Of a stretch of 64,000 bases of DNA, positions 38,986-48,151 are shown piece by piece; the first letter of the stretch is position 1, and each line of letters opens with the position of its first letter. The notes below the pieces were generated by a model. It was not told the DNA's origin. It saw only the letters and a program-made list of their open reading frames with translations, and searched no databases. This DNA is from Phenylobacterium sp. (GTDB lineage Bacteria; Pseudomonadota; Alphaproteobacteria; Caulobacterales; Caulobacteraceae), in contig NZ_JAUXSP010000018.1 in assembly GCF_030679875.1 (NCBI RefSeq), positions 121,199-185,198 on the forward strand. The letters run 5' to 3'. The position numbers were made by a program, and so were the translations under genes.

Positions 38986-40208
38986 CCACGGCTCTGACGC
39001 CCAAGCCCACCTTTACGTTCGGTCTGCCCCTGCTCGACCGCTACGTCCTGCGGCTGACGGCAGGCCCGATGCTGGGCTGCCTGGCCGTGACCCTGATCGC
39101 CCTCCTGCTCGAACGGGCGCTGCGCCTTCTCGACCTGCTGGCCCAGAGCAGCGATCGTTTCGGCTTCGTGGTGCAGCTGACCGGCCAGCTGGTGCCTCAC
39201 TATTTTGGCCTCGCCCTGCCGGTGGCCTTCTTCGTCGCGCTGTTCATTGTCATCACGCGGCTGAGCGACGGGTCGGAGATCGACGCCCTGCTGGCCAGCG
39301 GCGTGTCCCTCCCCCGGCTAGCCACCCCCTTCATCTGCCTGGGCCTGGCGCTCACCTTGGTCAGCCTGATCGTGTTCGGCTACATGCAGCCCTACAGCCG
39401 CTACGCCTATCGGGCGGTGATGCACGCGGCGGCCAACGCCGGCTGGAACGGCGAACTGCAGGCGGGCGCCTTCGTCACCGAGGATCGTCTGATCATGACC
39501 GCCGACCGGGCTGACCCCCAGGGTCAGCGGCTGGAGGGGCTGTTCATACGCCGGCTGACGCCGACCGGCCGCGAAGAGGTGATCACCGCCACCACGGCCG
39601 ACCTGCAGGTGTCCCAGGACCGGTTGAATGTGACCCTCAACCTCCAGAACGGCCGGCGCATCCTGGAGGGGACGGACGGGGTCTATGACATCCTGGATTT
39701 CGACAGTTTCAGCACCACCGCCCCCCTGGCCGGCGCCACCGAACTGCTCCGCGCCCGCGGCGGCGATGAACGCGAACTGACCCTGGGCGAGCTGGCCCGC
39801 CTGGCGGGGTCCGGCGACAGCGTCCTGCCCCGCAGCACCCTGCTGTCGGAGCTCTACGGCCGGCTGGCGCGGGCCGCCTTCCTGCCCTTCCTGCCGCTGA
39901 TCGCCTTTCCCCTCGGCCTGGCGACCAAGCGGGGACGGCGCACGCCGGGCCTGGTCTTCGCCGGCATTCTGCTGCTGGCCTTCCAGCACGCCCTGCAGCT
40001 TGGCCAGTCCCTGGCCGAAAGCGGGGTCGTCCCGGCCTTCTTCGGGATCTGGACGCCCTTCGCTCTGTTCACCGGGTTTGGCGTCTGGATGTTCCTGGGC
40101 AGCCGGAACAGGCCCGGCGAGACGCCCATCAGCCGGTTGATCGGCACGGCCGGGGACAGGATCACCCGGGCGATGGCGGCGCGGGATGCGCGGGTCCAGG
40201 CCTCGTGA
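38982..40208 (+). CDS. LptF/LptG-family permease (sphingolipid-locus paralog)
   Basis: LDRYVLRLTAGPMLGCLAVTLIALLLERALRLLDLL; LPFLPLIAFPLGLATKRGRR; GTG start overlapping the HIT gene stop. Confidence 0.85.
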   Translation: MTTALTPKPTFTFGLPLLDRYVLRLTAGPMLGCLAVTLIALLLERALRLLDLLAQSSDRFGFVVQLTGQLVPHYFGLALPVAFFVALFIVITRLSDGSEIDALLASGVSLPRLATPFICLGLALTLVSLIVFGYMQPYSRYAYRAVMHAAANAGWNGELQAGAFVTEDRLIMTADRADPQGQRLEGLFIRRLTPTGREEVITATTADLQVSQDRLNVTLNLQNGRRILEGTDGVYDILDFDSFSTTAPLAGATELLRARGGDERELTLGELARLAGSGDSVLPRSTLLSELYGRLARAAFLPFLPLIAFPLGLATKRGRRTPGLVFAGILLLAFQHALQLGQSLAESGVVPAFFGIWTPFALFTGFGVWMFLGSRNRPGETPISRLIGTAGDRITRAMAARDARVQAS

Positions 40209-40354
40209 AGCTCTACGCCTACATCCTGTCGATCGTCGGCACGCGCATCCTGGCCGCCGCCGCCATCCTGCTGGGCATCCTGCAGGTGCTGGAATTGCTC
40301 GACGCCACCCCGGAGATCCTTGAGCGCGGCCTGGGGCTGGGCGGCGTCGCCTAG
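40205..40354 (+). pseudogene. LptG-like permease, N-terminal 49 residues only
   Basis: MKLYAYILSIVGTRILAAAAILLGILQVLELLDATPEILERGLGLGGVA then TAG; 4 bp overlap with LptF-like gene. Confidence 0.8.
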
Positions 40355-41106
40355 CTTGAATCACAGACCACGACGAAGCGGAATCCCCGCTCACGCCTTT
40401 TCCAAACAGCCTCTCAGAGCCGAATGCAATTTCGCGAACCGTGAGGCGCGGATAGACCATTGCACACCTGCCAAAAAAAAGGGCGGCACGGCCGGTCTTC
40501 CGCGCCGCCTAAGCTGCCCTGGGCCCCGGGAGGTAGGCTGGAGCTTTGGGCAGGATGGGGCCGCAGTGCGTGCTCTCAGAGACGAAAAGCCGAATACCGT
40601 GCGAGCCTCATCGGCTGATGGCTGGTACACGTCATTCTCGTAAGTCGCAATACGATAAATGACCTCATGATGAGGATCAGCACTGAGAGTTTTGGTCGGT
40701 TGTTGAAATGGCCAAAACGAAGCGTGAGTGTTTGGTGGCGTGGTCGTCCGGCCCCTGGGGCGAAACCCTGCAGGTCGAGCCATCTTGCAAACCACCCTCT
40801 CTTTGAAGGCCCCTCGCAGGCGTTCGTCCCGGCAAGCCGGCATACCCCCATATATGGCAAGTTGGCCCGTCGCGACCGGCGGTGAGCACGGGACCCGCGG
40901 AGGGCGGCCAAGCTCACCATGTCATTTAATACATAGTAGTTTCGGGCTAACAGATATATATTTTGCGATCGTACACGATGGGTGATCGCCAAGCGACCGC
41001 GCTTGGACCAGACAGCAAGAAGCGGCGGCCATCCGTCAATGCTGCGCGCGCACAAGCGCAGGCGCGGCGAGGACGCTTCCCTGAAACGACGCGGGCTTGG
41101 ATAAAG

Positions 41107-41537
41107 ATGATGAAGAAGCCCATATCCGCTGACTCCCACATTACCGAGCCGCAACATTGCTACGTCGACTACATCGATCCGAAGTTTCGTGATCGAGCAC
41201 CGCGGATGGAGCGGCTCGACAAGATCGGCGATGCCTTTGTTATCGAAGGACTAGCCTCGCCGATGCCAACGGGGCCGGTCGTCGCCGCCGGCAAAGACCC
41301 ACTGCAGATCACGGCGCGCGGCGCATTCGCGGCTGCCAGAATGGCTGGGTGGCGTTCAGGATGAAGGACATGTGCAATGCCCGGCGACTGATGTGGGCGA
41401 ACGATTTCCCGTGTTCCGATTCAACCTGCCCCTTGTCGCAGACCATGCTCGAAGAGCACACCAAGGGCTTGGGCGAGCAGGAATGGAACTGGATCTGCCA
41501 CGACAACGTGGCGGAACCATACAGGAGCGCCTTCTGA
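41107..41537 (+). pseudogene. Amidohydrolase (amidohydrolase_2 type), internal deletion joins N- and C-terminal parts
   Basis: KPISADSHITEPQHCYVDYIDPKFRDRAPRM and then, in another frame, NGWVAFRMKDMCNARRLMWANDFPCSDSTCPLSQ. Confidence 0.8.
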
Positions 41538-41615
41538 TAACTACGTAATCTAAACGTGGCCGTTCTAGCCAAGTTGGAAACTGATCGCGTCTCTTCAAAC
41601 AATGGAGTTTTTGTA

Positions 41616-42818
41616 ATGGCTGACGCCGCAGATCAGACTATCGAGGCCTTTCGTCAGGACGTGCGGGCCTGGGTCGAAGTCAACTTCCCTTCGGACTTGA
41701 AGGGTCTGAGCAATCCGACCGGGCTTGAAGAGCGTCTGCAGCCGACCGAGGAACAGGTCGCCTGGCGCAAGGCGGTCGGCGGAAAGGGTTGGGGGACGCC
41801 GACGTGGCCTGCCGAATACGGCGGTGCGGGGCTTTCTTCGGCCCACGCCCGAGTTATCCACCAGGAATTTTCGCGCGCTGGAGCCTACAACCCGATCGGG
41901 GGAATGGGCGTCATGATGTTCGGACCGACCTTGCTCGAGTACGGCACTGAAGAACAGAAGCTGGAGCACATTCCGCCGATCTGCCGCGGCGAAGTTCAGT
42001 GGTGCCAAGGCTACTCCGAGCCCGGGGCCGGCTCTGATCTGGCCTCCCTGCAGACGCGATGCGAGGACATGGGCGACCACTATCGGATCAACGGCCAGAA
42101 GATTTGGACATCGGGTGCCCAATGGGCTGACTGGTGCTTCTGTCTTGTTCGAAGCGATCCCACGAAGAAGCATGAAGGCATCTCCTTCGTGCTCTTCACC
42201 ATGCGCCAGCCAGGCGTCGAAGTGCGGCCGATCAAGCTGATCGCCGGCAGCTCGCCGTTTTGCGAAACCTTTCTGACGGACGCGCGCGCCGAGAAGAAGG
42301 ATCTGGTGGGTCCCCTGAACGCCGGCTGGACAATCGGAAAGCGGCTCCTGCAGCACGAGCGCTCCAGCATTTCGAGTATGGGAAACGCCCTCGGCGGCAC
42401 TGCGGCCCTTCCAGATCTCGCCAAGGCCTATGTCGGCGTCGACGCGCACGGTCGCCTGGCCGACAGCGACCTGCGGACCCGGATCGTTTCAAACGAGATG
42501 GACGGGCGCGCCTTCCAGCAGACGGCGATGCGGGCGATGGCGGAAGCCAAGGGCAACGCCGGCCCGTCGGCGGCGACCTCGATCATGAAGAACGCCGGCA
42601 CCCGCTGGACTCAGGACCGGGCCGAACTGACGCTCGAGATCATGGGTCACCAGGGCCTAGGCTGGGCGGGCGAGGATTTCACCCCCGCGGAGCTGGACGC
42701 CGTGCGCGGCTGGCTGGGCGGTAAGGCTAGCACGATCTATGGCGGCAGCCAGGAAGTGCAGAATAACATCATCTCCAAGCGGATCCTGGGGTTGCCCGAT
42801 CTGTCCGCAGTCAACTGA
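41616..42818 (+). CDS. Acyl-CoA dehydrogenase
   Basis: WCQGYSEPGAGSDLASLQT, INGQKIWTSGAQWADW, YGGSQEVQNNIISKRILGLP. Confidence 0.95.
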   Translation: MADAADQTIEAFRQDVRAWVEVNFPSDLKGLSNPTGLEERLQPTEEQVAWRKAVGGKGWGTPTWPAEYGGAGLSSAHARVIHQEFSRAGAYNPIGGMGVMMFGPTLLEYGTEEQKLEHIPPICRGEVQWCQGYSEPGAGSDLASLQTRCEDMGDHYRINGQKIWTSGAQWADWCFCLVRSDPTKKHEGISFVLFTMRQPGVEVRPIKLIAGSSPFCETFLTDARAEKKDLVGPLNAGWTIGKRLLQHERSSISSMGNALGGTAALPDLAKAYVGVDAHGRLADSDLRTRIVSNEMDGRAFQQTAMRAMAEAKGNAGPSAATSIMKNAGTRWTQDRAELTLEIMGHQGLGWAGEDFTPAELDAVRGWLGGKASTIYGGSQEVQNNIISKRILGLPDLSAVN

Positions 42819-42947
42819 GCGAGTGAGCGTGGCAGAATCCGCGAGCGGCGAGCAGAGGCTTAAGCGTCAGCTGCGGTTGGACAATTTTTCAGCGTCGATT
42901 TCTTCCGCCGCGATGCGGTCCACGACCATGACCAAAGGGAGGCCGCG

Positions 42948-43829
42948 ATGCTGAGTTGGCAAGTTGGGGCGGTGAAGATCACCCGGATCGTGGAACTCCA
43001 GATTCCGATCCCATACAATCGAGCCGCCCCCTTTCTGGCTGAAGCGACGCCCGAGGCGTTGCGAGCCATCCCGTGGTTGTACCCGAATTTCGTCAACGAG
43101 CAGGATCAGCTGCTGCTGTCCATCCACGCGCTGCTGGTGGATGCGCCGGGCCTACGGCTGGTGGTGGATACCTGCATCGGAAACGATCGACCCCGGTCCA
43201 TTCTGCGTGGACAGCCGTTGGCCACCGGCTTCCTGCAGTCCATGGCCGAGGTCGGCTGGTCGCAGGAGAGTGTCGATGCCGTGATCTGCACCCACCTGCA
43301 TGTGGATCATGTGGGCTGGAACACCAAGCTTGAGGACGGCGCATGGGTTCCGACGTTTCCAAATGCCCGCTACCTGTTCGGCAAGACCGAATTCGCCCAC
43401 TGGAGCACAGAAGGCGACGAGGAACAGCAAACGATCCTGTCGGACTCGGTACAGCCCATCCTCGACGCGGGGCTCGCCGAGTTCGTCGAAATGGATCACC
43501 GCATCTCGCCCCACCTCCGGCTCACGCCCAGCACCGGACATACGCCTGGCCATGTCAGTGTGATGACCGAGTCCAACGGTGAATCGGCGGTCATCACCGG
43601 CGACATGAGCCACCATCCGTGCCAGATGGCCCATCCGCATTGGTCGCCGCCCTTCGACAGCGATCCGAGAGCGGCGGCGGCGACGCGCGCGCGACTGTTC
43701 GCCGAATGGGCCGACAAACCCATTCTGGTGATCGGCACTCACTACGCGGCGCCGACGGCGGGATACATAATGCGGGAGGGCGCCGGGTTCCGCTTCGACG
43801 CCGAGGCGATGGACGCCCCCGCTGCCTGA
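42948..43829 (+). CDS. MBL-fold metallohydrolase
   Basis: CTHLHVDHVGWN, TPSTGHTPGHVSV, ITGDMSHHP. Confidence 0.93.
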   Translation: MLSWQVGAVKITRIVELQIPIPYNRAAPFLAEATPEALRAIPWLYPNFVNEQDQLLLSIHALLVDAPGLRLVVDTCIGNDRPRSILRGQPLATGFLQSMAEVGWSQESVDAVICTHLHVDHVGWNTKLEDGAWVPTFPNARYLFGKTEFAHWSTEGDEEQQTILSDSVQPILDAGLAEFVEMDHRISPHLRLTPSTGHTPGHVSVMTESNGESAVITGDMSHHPCQMAHPHWSPPFDSDPRAAAATRARLFAEWADKPILVIGTHYAAPTAGYIMREGAGFRFDAEAMDAPAA

Positions 43830-43877
43830 CTTCGGGAGAGGACGACAACCTTGAAAAAGAACATCGGATAGAACTCA

Positions 43878-44621
43878 ATGGATGATCTCGTGCTCCGCTC
43901 TGACCTGGACGGCGTCTGCCAGCTGACGCTGAACCGGCCGGACAAGCTCAACGCGCTGAATGTCGATCTGTTCAAGGCGCTCGAGGCCCACGTTGCCGAC
44001 CTGGAGGCGGCGCCGGTTGGCGTCGTCGTGCTGCGCGGCGCCGGGCGGTGCTTCTCGGCGGGCCACGATCTCGGCGACATCGCCGAGGGCGAGAAACTTC
44101 CCCGGCCTAACTATCAGTCGCATGTCATCCAACGCCTCGCCGAGCTTACCTCGCCGGTCGTCTGCGCTGTGCACGGCCATTGCTACACCGGCGCCCTGGA
44201 GCTTGCCCTGGCTGGCGACATCATTCTTGCGGCCGAATCCGCCAAATTCGCCGACACCCACGCCAAATGGGCCTTGACGCCGGTCTGGGGCCTCAGCCAG
44301 CGGCTACCGCGCCGGGTGGGAACCTACAAGGCACGCGAGATGATGTTCACCTGCCGTACCTATTCAGGACGGCAAGCCGAGGCCATCGGCCTCGCCAACG
44401 CGTGCGTGACCGATGCTGAGTTCGAAGCGGCCGTGGACAGCCTCACCTCTGAAATTCTCACCAACTCGTCATTCAGCCATGCCGCGAACAAGCGGCTGCT
44501 GACCGAAACCGATGGCCTGTCACAGCCGGCCGGCTTGGCGCACGAGGTTTATCGAAGCCAGGGCGCAGGACCGGACATGGTCGATCGAATCAGGCAGTTC
44601 ACAAAGCGCCCACCCGCCTAG
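43878..44621 (+). CDS. Enoyl-CoA hydratase/isomerase family protein
   Basis: LTLNRPDKLNALNVDLF, LRGAGRCFSAGHDLGDI, SPVVCAVHGHCYTGALELALAGDIILAAESAKFADTHAKW. Confidence 0.93.
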   Translation: MDDLVLRSDLDGVCQLTLNRPDKLNALNVDLFKALEAHVADLEAAPVGVVVLRGAGRCFSAGHDLGDIAEGEKLPRPNYQSHVIQRLAELTSPVVCAVHGHCYTGALELALAGDIILAAESAKFADTHAKWALTPVWGLSQRLPRRVGTYKAREMMFTCRTYSGRQAEAIGLANACVTDAEFEAAVDSLTSEILTNSSFSHAANKRLLTETDGLSQPAGLAHEVYRSQGAGPDMVDRIRQFTKRPPA

Positions 44622-45203
44622 AGCAGATTCCGATCACGTCGCATCGTATCCGGCGGCGGCGAAGTAGTTGGCCCACTCGGTGGGGGTGAAGGTGTCGATG
44701 GCCTCGACGATGGCGCGTTCGAGGGCGGCGACGGTGCGGGCGGCGGCTTTTCGGAGCATGCCCGGTCTTCTTTTGAGCGTGATCCGGTGACGCTCAAAGA
44801 ACCGCCAGAGCGTGGAGATCGCCACGGCAATGCCCCGCTCGGCGAGCGCCGTGCGCAACTCCGCCAGGGTGATGTCGGCCTTGGCCGCCACCAGCGACAG
44901 GATCAGCGGCCTATGCGCCTCGATCCTTCCCGAGCGCTTGTCGCCCCTGGCGCTTGGGCTGCACCTCGCCCGTCCGCCGCCGCAGGCTGGTCCAGCGGAT
45001 CGCGCTGGAGATGCTGACTCCGAACCGCTCGGCCTCCTTGCGGCGCGACTGCCCCTCGTCGACCGCCCCCACCACCCGCTCCCGAAGATCCACCGGCAGC
45101 GGCTTGCCCATCGCCACCGGCCTCCCTCACCGGCAGCCAGCGTGAGTCAGACTCGCCGCCTCAAGGGAATCCCCCCGAGTCAGGCGGCTTGGAAACTGCT
45201 CTA
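44619..45203 (-). mobile_element. Non-autonomous, internally deleted IS630-type element (about 585 bp) with TA target duplication
   Basis: TIRs TA-GAGCAGATTCCGA and TA-GAGCAGTTTCCAA (reverse strand); N-terminal HTH part (MGKPLPVDLRERVVGAVDEGQSRRKEAERFGVS) and C-terminal tail (ANYFAAAGYDAT) present, DDE core absent. Confidence 0.85.
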
Positions 45204-45400
45204 GTCCTCGCTCGGTTCATAGGCCTGACGGGCGGTTTCCAGCGCAGCGAGCTTGGCCTCGAAGGCGCTCCAGTCGTCGGCCTGGTCGATCCGCCCCCGG
45301 ATGGCCTCGATCTCCTCATAGATCAGCTCCTGGGGCTCAGGCGCGGCGAAATAGGGGTGTGAGAGCGCCTTATACCAATCGGCGCGGCGTCTGACTCTGG
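45201..45400 (-). pseudogene. selO: SelO (YdiU) protein adenylyltransferase, C-terminal part, separated by an IS630 insertion
   Basis: KALSHPYFAAPEPQELIYEEIEAIRGRIDQADDWSAFEAKLAALETARQAYEPSED. Confidence 0.75.
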
Positions 45401-46533
45401 GGGATTCCGCTGAGCGGCGAAGCAGGATTCGATGGTGGGACCGGAGGGTTTCGCCATGCCAGCTATCGCGCTTCGCCAGGATTACGATGCCGCCAGGGTC
45501 CGGGCGCTTGCGCGGACCAGCCGGGACGCGCGTCAGGTTCGACGGCTGCTGGCGCTGGCGGCGGTCTACGACGGCGCCAGCCGGCGCGAGGCCGCGGCGG
45601 CGGGCGGGATGGACCGGCAGATCCTTCGCGACTGGGCGCTGCGGTTCAACGCCGAGGGGCCGGACGGGCCGATCGACCGCCAGGCTCCGGGGCCGAGGCC
45701 GAAGCTGACGCCCGAGCAACTGGCGGCCGTCGTCCGGCTGGTGGAGGACGGCCAGATCCTGGCCATTCACGGGGTGGTGCGCTGGCGGCTGATCGACCTT
45801 ACCGGCTGGATTCACGAGGAATACGGCGTGTCTCTGGACCCAGCCGACTGGGCCGGATCCTCAAGGCGCTCGGCTACAGACGCCTGTCCGCCCGGCCCAG
45901 ACACCACGCCCAGAACCCGCAGGCCCTGGAGGCCTTCAAGCGGGATTTTCCCCCTGCGGGTCCAGGAGATCCGCGAGCGGCTCCCCAGGCGAACCCGGCT
46001 TGAGGTCTGGTTCCAGGACGAAGCCCGCATCGACCAGAAGAACAAGCTCACCCGCCGCTGGGCAAGGCGCGGGACCCGACCGTCCGCGCCCAAGGACCAG
46101 CGCACCCAGTCGGCCTACCTGTTCGGCGCCATCTGTCCGCAGAAGGGAACCGCCGCCGGCCTGGTCATGCCCTATTGCGACACCCAGGCAATGAACGCCC
46201 ATCTGGCCGAGATCAGCGCCCAGGTCGAGCCCGGCCATCACGCGATCCTGCTGCTCGACCAAGCCTGGTGGCACACCTCCCAGGCCCTCGAGACGCCGCC
46301 CAACATCACCCTCCTGCCGCTGCCGGCCAAGGCCCCGGAGCTCAATCCGGTCGAGAACCTCTGGCAGTTCCTGCGCGACAACCGCCTCTCCAGCCGCATC
46401 TTCAGGAACTACGCGGACATCGTCGATCACTGCTGCGCCGCCTGGAACACCATCGCCGACCAGCCCTGACGCATCATGTCCATCGGCCTCAGAGACTGGG
46501 CCCAGGAATACTGATCAGCGCCGGTTGGTATTA
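45371..46533 (+). mobile_element. IS630-family insertion sequence inside selO
   Basis: TIR-like ataccaatcggcgc / ataccaaccggcgc at the two ends; carries the transposase ORF 45456-46469. Confidence 0.85.
45456..46469 (+). CDS. IS630-family transposase (two compensating frameshifts inside)
   Basis: LRQDYDAARVRALARTSRDARQVRRLLALAAVYDGASRREAA; DEARIDQKNKLTRRWARRGTRP; LLPLPAKAPELNPVENLWQFLRDN. Confidence 0.9.
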   Translation: MPAIALRQDYDAARVRALARTSRDARQVRRLLALAAVYDGASRREAAAAGGMDRQILRDWALRFNAEGPDGPIDRQAPGPRPKLTPEQLAAVVRLVEDGQILAIHGVVRWRLIDLTGWIHEEYGVSLDPADWAGSSRRSATDACPPGPDTTPRTRRPWRPSSGIFPLRVQEIRERLPRRTRLEVWFQDEARIDQKNKLTRRWARRGTRPSAPKDQRTQSAYLFGAICPQKGTAAGLVMPYCDTQAMNAHLAEISAQVEPGHHAILLLDQAWWHTSQALETPPNITLLPLPAKAPELNPVENLWQFLRDNRLSSRIFRNYADIVDHCCAAWNTIADQP

Positions 46534-47095
46534 CGCCTGGCCGGCTCGAAGGCCGCCAGTTGCGCGCGGAAGTCCTCGAAGGCGGCCTGACGAGAGATGT
46601 CGCCGCGGGCGCCCGGCAGGGCGCGGGCGTCATCGCCGCCGAACCAGTCGAAGAAGAAGGGCTCCCGGCGCAGGGCTTGCCGCCGGCCGCCAGCGCCTGG
46701 AACGCCGCCTGGGCGAGGCTGGAATCGGCGTCCATCCCATAGCTGCGCACCCCCAACCGGCGACGCATGGCACTCACCAGCTCGGCCCAGTAGGAGCCCG
46801 CAAACCTGTTCAGCGCCTCGACCAGGGGTTCGGGCGGACTGACCAGGCAAAAGCAGCCGCCCGGCTGGCGCAGGTTCCAGAACACCGCCTCGGCCTAGCG
46901 CCCAAAGCTGTAGAGGCCGCTGTGGTCGAAATAGGCGGCCACGAAGTTGGATCGTTGCGCGGCAGGAGGCGGTCGGGGCCGTAGTCGGAGCTCTCGCCGG
47001 TGATGTTCATATTGCCGGTGCTGAGCACCCCGTGGACGAAGCCCCCGCCATCCAGGACGCGCCAGCCGCGCCATGCGCCCGCTCGCCGCCCCCGG
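46510..47095 (-). pseudogene. selO: SelO (YdiU) central part, frameshifted and 5'-truncated
   Basis: GFVHGVLSTGNMNITGES.DYGPDR, then other frames: VFWNLRQPGGCFCLVSPPEPLVEALNRFAGSYWAELV, RGDISRQAAFEDFRAQLAAFEPARR. Confidence 0.75.
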
Positions 47096-47104
47096 CAGGG
47101 CGGC

Positions 47105-48141
47105 CGGACGATCTTCCGCCTCTTGCCCCGGCCTACGACCTGGCGAGGCGGCTGGCGGCGATGCTGCCGGGCGATCTCGACCACGTCTTCTTCGCCGAGA
47201 GCGGCTCGGTCTCGGTGGAGATCGCCATGAAGATGGCGATCCAGTTCTGGATCAATCGCGGCGTGTCCGGGCGCTCGAAGTTCGTCAGCTTCCTCGGCGG
47301 CTATCACGGCGACACGCTCGCCACCATGACCATCTGCGACCCGGAAGAGGGGATGCACAGCCTGTTTGCAGGCGTCATGCCCAGCCAGCACGTGGTCGCC
47401 CTGCCCCGCGACGCCGACAGCGAAGCCGCCCTCGACGCCCTGCTGGCCGACAAGGGCCACGAGATCGCCGCCCTGATCGTCGAGCCGCGCATCCAGGGCG
47501 CCGGCGGCATGCTGATCCACGACGATGAGGTGCTGCGCCGCCTGCGGGCCATCGCCGACCGCCACGACGTACTGCTGATCTTCGACGAGATCTTCACCGG
47601 CTTTGGCCGCACGGGCGACCTGTTCGCCTGCCAGGGCGCGGGTGTGACGCCCGACATCATCACGCTCTCCAAGGCGCTGACCGGCGGCACCCTGCCCCTG
47701 TCGGCCGCCGTGGCCAGCCGCCGGGTCTTCGAAGCCTTCTGGTCCGACGATGCGGGCGCGGCCCTGATGCACGGGCCGACCTATATGGCCAATCCCCTGG
47801 CCTGCGCGGCGGCCGGCGCCTCCCTCGACCTCTTCGAAGCCGGCGGCTGGAAGGCCGATGTGGCGCGGATCGAGGCCGCCTTGAGGTCGGGCCTGGAGCC
47901 CTGTCGTCAGGCCAGGGGGGTGGTCGATGTCCGCACCCTGGGCGCCATCGGGGTGGTGGAGTTCGAGGCCGCGGTGGACGCAGGCGCGCTGTGCCAGCGG
48001 TTCGCCGAGCTGGGCTGCTGGATCCGCCCCATGGGCAAGGTGGTCTATCTGACGCCGCCCTTCGTCACTACCGATGAGGAGTTGGACCGCCTGACTGGCG
48101 CCATCCAAACCGTGCTGGGCGCGCCCGCGGCCGGGCGCTAA
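47105..48141 (+). pseudogene. bioA: Adenosylmethionine-8-amino-7-oxononanoate aminotransferase (BioA), N-terminally truncated
   Basis: LARRLAAMLPGDLDHVFFAESGSVSVEIAMKMA, FLGGYHGDTLATM, LIFDEIFTGFGRTG, ITLSKALTGGTLPLSA; N-terminal ~80 residues absent. Confidence 0.8.
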
Positions 48142-48151
48142 GCTCGCGCCC

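Noticed and set aside
40391-41157. ORFs 40391..40843 and 40576..41157 as genes
   Set aside because: No motifs, poor composition, overlapping one another in a region that looks like a rearrangement scar.
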